Below, one piece after another: positions 34,879 to 43,915 of a DNA stretch of 64,000 bases (positions within the stretch are counted from its first letter, which is position 1; the number at the start of each line of letters is the position of its first letter). The notes below the pieces were generated by a model, which worked only from the letters and a program-made list of their open reading frames with translations, was not told the DNA's origin and ran no database searches. Origin of the DNA: an uncultured Duncaniella sp. (lineage in GTDB: Bacteria; Bacteroidota; Bacteroidia; Bacteroidales; Muribaculaceae); assembly GCA_958352885.1 (NCBI GenBank), contig CATWQI010000004.1:248001-312000 (forward strand), written 5' to 3'. A program made the position numbers and the translations under genes.

Positions 34879-36891
34879 TTACAGAGCCTTGTCCGGATTC
34901 CGTTCCTTGATGATTCCGTGTCGGAAAGCATAGAGCAGCTCGGTCAGCTCATCGATTTGGCTTTGGATTATTTTCCCCTTGTCGGTGTCCTTGACTCTGA
35001 TGCGCTGGGATGTCTGCTCTACCATCTTTGTGGAGCTTACAATGTCAGTGCCGTTGCAGATGGCTTCCTCCACTGAGGTAAACGGCTCATGTTCCACAAG
35101 CTCGAAATTAGTGCTGTGGTATATTAATGTGTAACCGGCTATGCCGGTGGTCTTGTGGTATGCTTTTGCGAATCCGCCGTCAATCACCATCAGTTTACCG
35201 TTGGCGCGAATCGGGCTTTCCCCTTTTTGCGTCCTTACCGGGACATGACCGTTGATGATGTGGCGCTGCTTCCCTTCCACACCGAACTCGTCAAGAATCA
35301 TATCGCAGATTTCTTCATTCTGGCGTAGCTTGTAGTAATAGCCTTTCTCCTCCTTGTGCGCCTCCGAGTCCTTGATGAAGTAACGTTCGAAGGTAGTCAT
35401 CCTGTCTTTGTCGAAGAGGGGGGAGTCTGGACCGCACCACAGATACCAGTAATAATCCCTGGCATACTCCTTGTCGGCGCGCGGTGTGTCATCGTTGAAT
35501 GCTGATCTGACAAGCATCCCGATGTTATGCATCAAGTCTTTCCCCTTGTATTTTGTCCCGTTGACATCCACCTCTTTCAGTGTCCCGTCGGCATTGAGCG
35601 GCATGGACGCATGGAACAGCAGATTGGAATTGTATATGCCGAACATACATCCGTGGCTGAACAGGCACTCCACATGCCGGCGCAGCACTGTGCTGACGGT
35701 GAATGAGTGGTGCAGCTTGTGTATCAGATGTCTTTCTTCCTGAGTGAGTTCATGCGGATTGTTAGGATCAATGGTGGGGAAATTGGTATCGGACAGTTTG
35801 TAAATCTTGCCGTCAAGGTTGATGGTACCGTCTGCGTAATTGATTTTGTCCAGCAGTATTCTGTCCTGCATCTTCCATTCCGGATGCCGGAGTACCATCT
35901 GCCCCTCGAGTTTGAACTGGATTATAGCGATTGCCTTGTGCATTTTGGACACAAGTTTCAGCGTCTTTTCCGAATGGACATTGTCATCAGCATCAATATG
36001 AGCGTAGAATTCCTCACACGGGTCATCACCGTAGGTTTCCATGGCGAACGTGGCAAGCGGAAGCAAATTGATACCGTAGCCGTCCTCAAGGGTGGTCATG
36101 TTGCCGTAGCGCAGTGATATACGGAGCACATTGGCTATGCAGCAGTCATTGCCTGCGGCAGCTCCCATCCACAGCATGTCATGGTTGCCCCACTGGATGT
36201 CGAATTTCCCGTATTGGCATAGTATTTCCATGATTAAGTGTGCGCCCGGACCTCGGTCGTATATGTCGCCCAATATATGCAGCTGGTCTATGCTCAGCCG
36301 CTGTATCACCTGGCACATTGCCACGATGAATGCGTCCGCCTGTCCTGTCGATATGATGGTCTCGATGATGCGGTTGAAATAAGCCTGCTTGTCATAGTCG
36401 GACGGCGACTCATGCAGAAGCTCCTCGATGATGTACGCAAATTCCTTGGGAAGGGCTTTTCTTACCTTGGAGCGGGTGTATTTTGACGACACGCTCTGGC
36501 ATACGCTCACAAGCTGATGAAGCGTGATGTTGTAGAAGTTTTCAATATTGCTTTCGGTCGACTTGATGAGCTGGAGCTTTTCTTCCGGATAATAAATCAA
36601 TGCGCATAGCTCTCTGATTTCATTTTCACGGAGCGATGTCCCATATATATCGGTGACCTTGCGTTTGATATTGCCTGATGCGTTTTTCAGTATATGGCGG
36701 AATGCCTCATGCTCGCCGTGGAGGTCGGCGACAAAATGCTCCGTGCCTTTCGGCAGATTTAATATTGCCTCCAGATTTATGATTTCAGTGCTGGCTGCGC
36801 TTATGTTGGGGAATGTCTGTGCTAACAGTTCAAGTATTCTGCGGTCGTTCTCGACCTTTTGTGTCATATTATGATTTCCTGTCATATTCAT
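34879..36891 (-). CDS. fbp: Fructose-1,6-bisphosphatase class III
   Basis: A 670-residue class III FBPase, the large type typical of Firmicutes and Bacteroidota. It hydrolyses fructose 1,6-bisphosphate for gluconeogenesis. Metallophosphatase motifs are clear: FVADLHGEHEAF near residue 62, LGDIYDRGPG, QWGNHDMLWMGAA and, late, INGHVPVR with VIDGGFAKAYH. Several in-frame ATGs occur at the 5' end; the first, at 36891, is used, but 36867 is equally possible. A TATATTTG box at 36975-36968 on the minus strand is a candidate -7 element. It opposes the PPi-PFK at 1.0-2.7 kb. Confidence 0.95.
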   Translation of the reverse strand: MNMTGNHNMTQKVENDRRILELLAQTFPNISAASTEIINLEAILNLPKGTEHFVADLHGEHEAFRHILKNASGNIKRKVTDIYGTSLRENEIRELCALIYYPEEKLQLIKSTESNIENFYNITLHQLVSVCQSVSSKYTRSKVRKALPKEFAYIIEELLHESPSDYDKQAYFNRIIETIISTGQADAFIVAMCQVIQRLSIDQLHILGDIYDRGPGAHLIMEILCQYGKFDIQWGNHDMLWMGAAAGNDCCIANVLRISLRYGNMTTLEDGYGINLLPLATFAMETYGDDPCEEFYAHIDADDNVHSEKTLKLVSKMHKAIAIIQFKLEGQMVLRHPEWKMQDRILLDKINYADGTINLDGKIYKLSDTNFPTIDPNNPHELTQEERHLIHKLHHSFTVSTVLRRHVECLFSHGCMFGIYNSNLLFHASMPLNADGTLKEVDVNGTKYKGKDLMHNIGMLVRSAFNDDTPRADKEYARDYYWYLWCGPDSPLFDKDRMTTFERYFIKDSEAHKEEKGYYYKLRQNEEICDMILDEFGVEGKQRHIINGHVPVRTQKGESPIRANGKLMVIDGGFAKAYHKTTGIAGYTLIYHSTNFELVEHEPFTSVEEAICNGTDIVSSTKMVEQTSQRIRVKDTDKGKIIQSQIDELTELLYAFRHGIIKERNPDKAL

Positions 36892-37236
36892 GGATGATGA
36901 TTATTGGCTGGTTGTACATTGTTGCCGGTTTAGGAAATTGATGGATTACAATAATAGCAACAACAGGCAAATATACAAAGTTTTTTCATAGGCGGCAGAA
37001 AAAGTCGCTACTTTTTTATCAGCTGCAGGAAATCAAGTGTGAATTACCGGAGATATTGTACGGGTTGTGTCATTTTTACAAGATTTAAGGTGTTAAATTT
37101 GTATGATAGTGTTAAAAGTCGTAATTTTACAACCGAATTTTGCTCACCCCCTTATATTAAGTACCTGAAATAATTATGACAGCATAATTCAATTAATATC
37201 TATACCTGAAATATATAAGTAAAAACAATAACAAAT
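36892..37236. promoter_or_regulatory. Divergent control region of fbp and the uronate block
   Basis: 345 bases without a gene separate divergent fbp and the kduD-like gene. A TATATTTG box on the minus strand (36975-36968) suits fbp. For the plus-strand gene there are AT-rich candidates (TAATTTTA near 37120) but no clean consensus; a regulated promoter needing an activator would look like this. No terminator-type hairpin is evident. Confidence 0.45.
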
Positions 37237-38031
37237 ATGGTTAATTTTTCACTTGAAGGTAAAGTTGCGCTTGTAACAGGTGCGGCTTACGGTATCGGTC
37301 TTGCAATCGCCCAGGCATACGCTGAGGCAGGTGCTAAAATTGTGTTCAACTGCTCTCGACAGGAGACTGTCGACAGGGGCATGAAGGCTTACAAGGAGCT
37401 TGGCATCGATGCTAAAGGCTATCTTTGTGATGTGACCGACGAGGAAGCGGTAAAGGCTATGGTGGCTGATATCGAAGCTACCGTGGGAACTATCGATATC
37501 CTTGTAAACAATGCCGGTATCATCAAGCGTATCCCTATGACTGAAATGGCAGTTGAGGACTTCCGTCGAGTTATCGACGTGGATCTCGTTGCTCCATATA
37601 TCTGCGCTAAGGCTGTTATTCCCGGTATGATTAAGAAGGGTCATGGCAAGATTATCAATATCTGCTCAATGATGAGCGAGCTTGGCAGGGAGACTGTTTC
37701 GGCTTATGCGGCTGCAAAGGGCGGATTGAAGATGCTCACCCGCAATATCTGCTCGGAGTTCGGTGAATACAACATCCAGTGCAACGGTATCGGTCCGGGC
37801 TACATCGCCACAGAGCAGACTGCTCCCCTGCGTGAAATCCAGCCCGACGGCTCTCGCCATCCATTCGACCAGTTTATCATATCCAAGACTCCCGCTGCCC
37901 GCTGGGGTACCCCCGAGGACTTGATGGGTCCGGCTGTGTTCCTTGCTTCCGATGCTTCCGATTTCGTGAACGGTCACGTACTTTACGTTGACGGCGGCAT
38001 CCTCGCTTACATCGGCAAGCAGCCTAAATAA
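37237..38031 (+). CDS. kduD: SDR dehydrogenase, KduD / gluconate 5-dehydrogenase type
   Basis: A 264-residue classical short-chain dehydrogenase. The cofactor motif TGAAYGIG is at residues 14-21, NNAG at 91-94, the catalytic Ser144, Tyr157 and Lys161, and IGPGYIATEQTAPLRE follows as in KduD/gluconate 5-dehydrogenase enzymes. The expected reaction is reduction of 2,5-diketo-3-deoxygluconate to 2-keto-3-deoxygluconate (KDG) in the cytoplasm. Neighbours kduI and a KdgK-type kinase support KduD over gluconate 5-dehydrogenase. It heads the plus-strand block and is followed by a hairpin and the EIIC gene 82 bases on. Confidence 0.85.
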   Translation: MVNFSLEGKVALVTGAAYGIGLAIAQAYAEAGAKIVFNCSRQETVDRGMKAYKELGIDAKGYLCDVTDEEAVKAMVADIEATVGTIDILVNNAGIIKRIPMTEMAVEDFRRVIDVDLVAPYICAKAVIPGMIKKGHGKIINICSMMSELGRETVSAYAAAKGGLKMLTRNICSEFGEYNIQCNGIGPGYIATEQTAPLREIQPDGSRHPFDQFIISKTPAARWGTPEDLMGPAVFLASDASDFVNGHVLYVDGGILAYIGKQPK

Positions 38032-38053
38032 CATTAAGAATTATGTCGACAAG

Positions 38054-38091
38054 GTTAAGGGCAGGGGGTGCTCAATCCCCTCGTCCTTAAC
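38054..38091 (+). other. Intercistronic hairpin between kduD and the EIIC gene
   Basis: GTTAAGG (38054-38060) pairs with CCTTAAC (38085-38091), with a second inner GGGG/CCCC stem. No T tract follows. It may stabilise the kduD end of the mRNA or lower expression of the membrane protein. Confidence 0.5.
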
Positions 38092-38113
38092 TTGACCTAT
38101 ATACTGATATATA

Positions 38114-39502
38114 ATGGAACAAGTCTTTTCCTATATTATAGGACTGGGGGCGGCGGTGATGATGCCGATCATCTTCACGATACTCGGTCTCTGCATTGGC
38201 ATAAAATTTGGCAAGGCATTGATGTGCGGTCTGAAAGTCGGTGTGGGTTTCATCGGTCTTTCCGTAGTTACAGCCCTGCTGACTTCAAGCCTCGGTCCTG
38301 CCCTTAATAGTGTGGTAGGCATCTATGACCTCCAACTCCAGGTGTTTGACATGGGATGGCCTGCTGCTGCCGCGGTTGCCTACAATACCGCTGTCGGAGC
38401 TTTCATAATCCCTGTGTGCCTTGGAGTCAACCTCCTTCTCCTGTTCATTAAAGGTACACGTACAGTCAATATCGACCTTTGGAACTATTGGCATTTCGCA
38501 TTCATAGGAGCGGTGGTTTATTTCGCTTCCGATTCTCTCCTCTGGGGATTCTTCGCAGCCATAATCTGCTACATAATCACCCTTGTGATTGCCGACCTCA
38601 CAGCGCATAAATTCCAGCACTTCTACAAGGACATGGAGGGTATTTCAATTCCCCAGCCATTCTGTGCCGGTTTCGTGCCTTTCGCATGGGGTATCAATAA
38701 AATTCTCGACAAGATTCCCGGCATGGCGAAACTTGAGATTGACGCTGAAGGTCTGAAGCGTAAGTTCGGCATTCTCGGCGAACCTCTTTTCCTTGGCGTG
38801 ATTGTGGGTGTTGCCATCGGTTGCCTCACATGTACCTCATGGACTGAGATTGTCGACAAGATTCCCTACATCCTTGGTCTCGGCATCAAGATGGGGGCCG
38901 TGATGGAACTTATCCCCCGTGTGACAGTCCTCTTCATCGAAGGTTTGAAACCTATTTCGGATGCTACCCGCGAGCTTATAGCCCGCAAATTCAAGGGTGC
39001 GAAGGGATTGTCGATTGGTATGAGCCCTGCTCTTGTAATCGGTCACCCCACCACTCTCGTAGTGTCGCTTCTTCTCATACCTGTCACACTCCTTCTTGCT
39101 GTGGTTCTCCCGGGTAACCAATTCCTCCCGCTTGCATCTCTCGCAGGTATGTTCTATATCTTCCCCCTTGTGCTTCCTTACACCAAGGGTAACGTCATCA
39201 AGACATTCATAGTGGGTCTTGTGGTGATTGTGCTGGCACTTTTCGCCGTAACAAACATGGCGCCCTTCTTTACTGAAGCCGCCCGTGACGTATATGCCAA
39301 TACTGGCGACAGCGCTGTCAACATCCCTGACGGTTTCGCCGGCGGCAGCCTTGACTTCGCCGGAAGTCCTCTCGCATGGGTGATATTCCAGTGCTGCCAC
39401 AGCCTTGCTTGGGTAGGTGCCGGATTCCTGACCATCTGCACTATCGCGCTTGTGGCATGGAACCGCAGGAAAATCTCAATCGAGGATAAGCCCGATGCTT
39501 GA
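38114..39502 (+). CDS. Galactitol-type PTS EIIC homologue, without EIIA or EIIB
   Basis: A 462-residue membrane protein matching the GatC (EIIC-Gat) family, opening with VFSYIIGLGAAVMMPIIFTILG and with about 11-12 hydrophobic segments. No EIIA or EIIB gene or domain is present in the block, and there is no EI or HPr in the window. In this setting it probably works as a secondary carrier or facilitator and does not phosphorylate its cargo. It lies between kduD and kduI, so a uronate-derived sugar acid such as diketo-deoxygluconate is the likeliest cargo. Family: firm. Mechanism and cargo: inference from neighbours. Confidence 0.85.
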   Translation: MEQVFSYIIGLGAAVMMPIIFTILGLCIGIKFGKALMCGLKVGVGFIGLSVVTALLTSSLGPALNSVVGIYDLQLQVFDMGWPAAAAVAYNTAVGAFIIPVCLGVNLLLLFIKGTRTVNIDLWNYWHFAFIGAVVYFASDSLLWGFFAAIICYIITLVIADLTAHKFQHFYKDMEGISIPQPFCAGFVPFAWGINKILDKIPGMAKLEIDAEGLKRKFGILGEPLFLGVIVGVAIGCLTCTSWTEIVDKIPYILGLGIKMGAVMELIPRVTVLFIEGLKPISDATRELIARKFKGAKGLSIGMSPALVIGHPTTLVVSLLLIPVTLLLAVVLPGNQFLPLASLAGMFYIFPLVLPYTKGNVIKTFIVGLVVIVLALFAVTNMAPFFTEAARDVYANTGDSAVNIPDGFAGGSLDFAGSPLAWVIFQCCHSLAWVGAGFLTICTIALVAWNRRKISIEDKPDA

Positions 39503-39561
39503 TTCCCTCTTTTTAATCTCTTTCCGATAATCAATTTAACTATTACATCATTTCTACGATA

Positions 39562-40482
39562 ATGAAAAAAATATTTATCACCGTATCACTTGCGTTAACA
39601 TCAATAACAGCTATGGCTCAGACAGATTATACCGTACAGCGTGCATGTCACCCCGATGACGTGAAACACTACGACACCAAACAGCTCCGTTCTCATTTCA
39701 TGATGCCCAAAGTCATGGAGGAGAATAAGGTCAATCTTACATATTCCATGTATGACCGCTTGATTTTCGGCGGTGTCGTGCCTGTCGGCAAAGTGGTTGA
39801 GCTGGAGACTATCGACCCCCTCAAAGCCAATTACTTCCTTGAGCGTCGTGAGCTCGGCGTGATTAATATTGGTGGCGACGGTATCGTGACTGTTGACGGC
39901 AAGGAGTATGAACTTCACTTCAAGGATGCCCTTTATGTTGGTCGCGGCAACAAGAATGTGACCTTCCGCAGCAAGGATGATTCAAATCCCGCCAAGTTCT
40001 ATCTCAACTCCACTCCCGCCCACAAGGAGTATAAGACTCAGCTCATCACTATCGACGGACGTAAAGGCTCGCTCAAGGCAAATTCATTTGCCGCAGGTAA
40101 GATGGAAGAGAGCAATGACCGTGTAATCAACCAGCTCATTGTCAACAATGTGCTTGAGGAAGGTCCCTGCCAGCTTCAGATGGGTCTCACAGAGTTGGAG
40201 CCCGGTAGCGTATGGAACACAATGCCTGCGCACACTCATGACCGCCGCGTGGAGGCTTACTTCTATTTCAATGTGCCCGAAGGCAATTCGATAGCTCACT
40301 TTATGGGTGAACCGCAGGAGAACCGTGTGGTATGGCTCCACAACGAGCAGGCAATCATGTCCCCCGAATGGTCCATACATGCTGCTGCCGGTACTTCTAA
40401 CTACATGTTTATCTGGGGTATGGGCGGTGAGAATCTTGACTATGGCGACATGGACAAGATTACCTATACTCAGATGCAGTAA
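39562..40482 (+). CDS. kduI: KduI isomerase with an export signal (candidate periplasmic form)
   Basis: A 306-residue 5-keto-4-deoxyuronate isomerase. Residues 1-20 (MKKIFITVSLALTSITAMAQ) are a textbook signal peptide with an A-x-A-Q cut site, absent from E. coli KduI (278 residues). The cupin core is complete, with metal ligands His224, His226 (MPAHTHDRR), Glu231 and His273. These sit exactly 28 positions after His196, His198, Glu203 and His245 of E. coli, matching the 28-residue length difference. It converts 4-deoxy-5-ketouronate to 2,5-diketo-3-deoxygluconate. Export is inferred from sequence and puts this step outside the inner membrane. It follows the EIIC gene by 59 bases. Confidence 0.9.
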   Translation: MKKIFITVSLALTSITAMAQTDYTVQRACHPDDVKHYDTKQLRSHFMMPKVMEENKVNLTYSMYDRLIFGGVVPVGKVVELETIDPLKANYFLERRELGVINIGGDGIVTVDGKEYELHFKDALYVGRGNKNVTFRSKDDSNPAKFYLNSTPAHKEYKTQLITIDGRKGSLKANSFAAGKMEESNDRVINQLIVNNVLEEGPCQLQMGLTELEPGSVWNTMPAHTHDRRVEAYFYFNVPEGNSIAHFMGEPQENRVVWLHNEQAIMSPEWSIHAAAGTSNYMFIWGMGGENLDYGDMDKITYTQMQ

Positions 40483-40514
40483 TCCGGACTGAAAATCCCT
40501 CCTTGTTATACAGA

Positions 40515-41279
40515 ATGAATCAGATTAAGAACATAATACGACATTCCGAGCATACCGCCGAAGTGGTAATCGAGTCACCCTCGATTGCCCGCTCGGCGCG
40601 TGCCGGACATTTTGTGATAATCCGCTTCAACGAGGAGTGTCCGCGCATACCGTTCACGGTGGTCGACACTGACCCCGAAAACGGAACTTTCACCATCATA
40701 ATGCACAAAGGAGCGAAGCTCACGGAGCTTATACGCTCGCTCTACGTGGGATATGAGCTTCTTGACCTTCTCGGTCCGCTCGGGCAAGCATTTGACGTTA
40801 AAAATTACGGAACGGTGCTTTGCAGCGGTGATGGCGCAAGCTTCGTCCCGATGCTCCCGATTATCCATGCCTTGAAGAAAGCCGGCAACCGTGTCATAGC
40901 AATTCTCTCGGAATTTTCCGAAAAGACATCATGTTTGCGCAGCAATGCCGAGACACACAGTGACGAGGTGATTTTGTCGGGCGATGAAAGCGAGACTATC
41001 AGGATTATAAATGATTTCGCCGGACGTGGCGATGTCAATCTCGTTGTAATGACCGGACCGACGCATATGATGAAAGCCATTTCCGAATGTACACGCGAAA
41101 GCGGCATACCCACACTATGTGTGCTGAACATGGTCATGCTTGACGGGGTGGGACTTTGCGGCATCTGCCGTGTCATGGTAGATGGTCAGCGCAAGCTTAC
41201 GTGTATCGACGGTCCTATATTTGATGCGCATAGTGTGGACTTTGACCAGTTACAAAACCGCCAACGTTACTTTGTATGA
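40515..41279 (+). CDS. FAD/[2Fe-2S] electron-transfer subunit, NfnA/SudB type
   Basis: A 254-residue flavoprotein of the ferredoxin-NADP reductase fold. FAD binding is shown by AGHFVIIRFNEECPRIPFTVVD, NAD binding by GDGASFVPMLPI, and the C-terminal [2Fe-2S] site by MLDGVGLCGICRV with a further Cys in KLTC. The ATG at 40515 is used; the only earlier start is a TTG. It overlaps the next gene by ATGA. Such pairs occur as NADH-dependent ferredoxin:NADP oxidoreductase (NfnAB), sulfide dehydrogenase, or with glutamate synthase. Placed inside the uronate block, a role in balancing NADH/NADPH for KduD is reasonable but unproven. Confidence 0.85.
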   Translation: MNQIKNIIRHSEHTAEVVIESPSIARSARAGHFVIIRFNEECPRIPFTVVDTDPENGTFTIIMHKGAKLTELIRSLYVGYELLDLLGPLGQAFDVKNYGTVLCSGDGASFVPMLPIIHALKKAGNRVIAILSEFSEKTSCLRSNAETHSDEVILSGDESETIRIINDFAGRGDVNLVVMTGPTHMMKAISECTRESGIPTLCVLNMVMLDGVGLCGICRVMVDGQRKLTCIDGPIFDAHSVDFDQLQNRQRYFV

Positions 41280-42781
41280 TGGATAACGAACTTATATCCC
41301 GTGAAAGCGAGTGGCGTGAGGAATTGAGAAAACGCTACTCTACCAAGGAACGCACGGCACTCCCGCGGGTGACCATGCCGGAAATTCCTGCCACATACCG
41401 TATAACATGTGACGACGAGGTAAACCAGGGCCTTTCGATAGAGCAGGCGGTGCTTGAATCGCGCCGTTGCCTTGACTGTCCTGACCCCGGATGTATGAAA
41501 GGCTGTCCGGTGTCAAACAATATCCCTGCGTTTATCAAGAACATAGAGCGCCGCAATTTTACTGAAGCATTGGACGTCCTCAATCTCACCACGGTGCTTC
41601 CCGCCGTATGTGGCAGAGTATGCCCTCAGGAGAAGCAGTGTGAGGCGGGGTGCATCTATAACAAGATGAAGAAACCGCCGGTAGCCATAGGCAATTTGGA
41701 GCGCTTTGTGGCTGATTTCAACCGTGAAATCAACCGTAATCAGCCAGGTACTTCTATGTCTGCTGCCCGCTCGGGGGCATCTCCGTTCTTTGCCGGCATC
41801 AAGATTGCTGTTGTGGGCTCCGGACCATCCGGGCTTGCTTTTGCCGGCGATATGGCGAAACGAGGATATGATGTGACTGTGTTTGAGGCGCTTGACCGGT
41901 TCGGCGGTGTGCTCAAATATGGCATTCCGGAGTTCTGTCTCCCGAATGATGTGGTCGATGCCGAAATTGCTAAGCTTGACGAGCTTGGAGTCAAGTTCGT
42001 GAAGAATGCTTTCGTCGGTAAGACAATTTCCTACAAGCAGCTTCAGGAACAAGGTTTCAAAGGTATATACGTTGCGACCGGAGCCGGCAAACCTCGTTTC
42101 ATGGGTATTCCCGGCGAGAACCTTCCGGGCGTGATGACTGCCAATGAGTATCTCATCCGTCTCAACCTAATGGGGAGTGAGATATATGGACAGAACAGCA
42201 CGTCCCTCCGCCGTAAAAAGGTTGCTGTAATCGGTGCCGGCAACACCGCTATGGATGCTGTCAGGGCTGCCCGTCGTATGGGCGCCGAGAGAGCCATCAT
42301 AGTGTACCGGCGTGGTGAGGATGAAATCCCGGCACGAGCCGAGGAGGTACGCCATGCACGTGAGGAGGGCGTTGAGTTCATGACACTTCACAATCCGGTG
42401 GAATACCTTGAGGACGAGAACGGAATTCTGCGTGCCATGCGTCTCCAGCGCATGGAGCTTGGCGAGCCTGACGAGTCCGGACGCCGTTCTCCTGTCGAGA
42501 TTCCCGGTGCCATCGAGGAAATTGATATTGACCTTGTTGTCATTTGCGTCGGTTATCTCCCCAATCCGCCGGCGTTGCTTAAGGATATGGATTTGTCAAG
42601 GCAGGGCAATATAGTGGTCGATGGCGCATCCATGAAATCTTCATCGCCTGATATATATGCCGGCGGTGACATCGTGCGCGGTGCTGCCACTGTCATACTC
42701 GCTATGGGCGACGGTCGGAAGGCTGCAAAGTCAATGTCGGAGGCATTTGAGGAAATTATACGCAACACATCGCTCCTCTGA
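41276..42781 (+). CDS. NADPH-dependent flavoprotein, NfnB/GltD type
   Basis: A 501-residue protein of the glutamate-synthase small-subunit family. Its N-terminal half has two cysteine groups for [4Fe-4S] clusters (CLDCPDPGCMKGC and CGRVCPQEKQCEAGC). An FAD site VVGSGPSGLAFAGDMA and an NADPH site VIGAGNTAMDAVRAAR follow, closing with SPDIYAGGDIVRGAATVILAMGDGRKAAK. No glutamate synthase large subunit is adjacent, so annotation as glutamate synthase would be doubtful. With the upstream flavoprotein (4-base overlap) it makes an NfnAB-like complex that moves electrons between NAD(P)H and ferredoxin. Confidence 0.88.
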   Translation: MMDNELISRESEWREELRKRYSTKERTALPRVTMPEIPATYRITCDDEVNQGLSIEQAVLESRRCLDCPDPGCMKGCPVSNNIPAFIKNIERRNFTEALDVLNLTTVLPAVCGRVCPQEKQCEAGCIYNKMKKPPVAIGNLERFVADFNREINRNQPGTSMSAARSGASPFFAGIKIAVVGSGPSGLAFAGDMAKRGYDVTVFEALDRFGGVLKYGIPEFCLPNDVVDAEIAKLDELGVKFVKNAFVGKTISYKQLQEQGFKGIYVATGAGKPRFMGIPGENLPGVMTANEYLIRLNLMGSEIYGQNSTSLRRKKVAVIGAGNTAMDAVRAARRMGAERAIIVYRRGEDEIPARAEEVRHAREEGVEFMTLHNPVEYLEDENGILRAMRLQRMELGEPDESGRRSPVEIPGAIEEIDIDLVVICVGYLPNPPALLKDMDLSRQGNIVVDGASMKSSSPDIYAGGDIVRGAATVILAMGDGRKAAKSMSEAFEEIIRNTSLL

Positions 42782-42863
42782 TATTGAGTTGCGGTTCGGT
42801 TACCCCTTGCATTTATAAGAAACAGAAAAATATCAAAACCAATTTAATTACCATTAAAATATT

Positions 42864-43883
42864 ATGAAAGTCGTAACTTTAGGCGAAATTATGCTCCGCC
42901 TTTCTCCCGAAGGGAACAAACGTTTTGTTCAAGTTGACAGTTTTGACGTAATCTGGGGTGGCGGCGAGGCTAATGTTGCCGTCAGCTGTGCCAACTATGG
43001 TCTTGACGCATACTTCGTGTCTAAACTTCCCAAGCATGAAATAGGTCAGGCTGCCGTTAACGCTCTCCGTCGTTACGGTGTACACACCGACCACATTGCC
43101 CGTGGCGGTGACCGTGTAGGTATATACTACTGCGAGACCGGTGCTTCAATGCGTCCCTCAAAGGTAATATATGACCGTGCCAACTCTGCGATTGCCGACG
43201 CTGACCCCGAGGATTTTGATTTCGACAAAATCATGGAAGGTGCCGACTGGTTCCATTGGAGCGGTATCACTCCCGCTATATCCGATAAGGCTGCCGAGCT
43301 TACACGTCTTGCCTGCGAGGCTGCAAAGCGTCACGGCGTGACTGTGTCTGTTGACCTGAACTTCCGTAAGAAACTTTGGACCAAGGAGAAGGCTCAGTCT
43401 ATCATGCGTCCTCTCATGAAGTATGTGGACGTTTGCATAGGTAACGAGGAAGATGCCGAACTTTGCCTCGGATTCAAGCCTGATGCCGATGTTGAAGGCG
43501 GTGAGACAAATGCTGAAGGATACAAGGGTATCTTCAAGGCTATGGCGGAAGAGTTTGACTTCAAGTATGTAATCTCTACTCTCCGTGAGTCATTCTCGGC
43601 TACCCACAATGGCTGGAAGGCTATGATCTACAACGGTAAGGAATTCTATGAGTCAAAGCGTTATGACATCAACCCCATCATCGACCGTGTCGGCGGCGGA
43701 GACTCTTTCTCAGGCGGTGTCATCTACGGTCTTCTCACTATGCCTACCCAGGGTGAGGCTCTTGAGTTTGCTGTCGCAGCTTCTGCTCTCAAGCACACCA
43801 TCAACGGTGACTTCAATCTTGTCACTGTGGATGAGGTCAAGGCTCTTGCAGGCGGCAACGCCAACGGTCGCGTACAGCGTTGA
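42864..43883 (+). CDS. kdgK: PfkB-family sugar kinase, KdgK type
   Basis: A 339-residue ribokinase-family kinase. The N-terminal GGGEANVAVSCANYG and the C-terminal signature DRVGGGDSFSGGVIYGL with the catalytic Asp are intact. SVDLNFRKKLW and CIGNEEDAELCLG are seen in 2-keto-3-deoxygluconate kinases. The predicted product is KDPG, which an aldolase (not in the window) would split to pyruvate and glyceraldehyde 3-phosphate. It lies 82 bases after the flavoprotein pair and ends the uronate block with a strong terminator. Confidence 0.88.
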   Translation: MKVVTLGEIMLRLSPEGNKRFVQVDSFDVIWGGGEANVAVSCANYGLDAYFVSKLPKHEIGQAAVNALRRYGVHTDHIARGGDRVGIYYCETGASMRPSKVIYDRANSAIADADPEDFDFDKIMEGADWFHWSGITPAISDKAAELTRLACEAAKRHGVTVSVDLNFRKKLWTKEKAQSIMRPLMKYVDVCIGNEEDAELCLGFKPDADVEGGETNAEGYKGIFKAMAEEFDFKYVISTLRESFSATHNGWKAMIYNGKEFYESKRYDINPIIDRVGGGDSFSGGVIYGLLTMPTQGEALEFAVAASALKHTINGDFNLVTVDEVKALAGGNANGRVQR

Positions 43884-43915
43884 TATGCCGTAGCTTGATT
43901 CTCAAAGCATAAATT

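Noticed and set aside
41276..42781. Annotation as glutamate synthase
   Set aside because: No large subunit is adjacent and the gene overlaps a FAD/[2Fe-2S] partner, which fits an NfnAB-like complex better.
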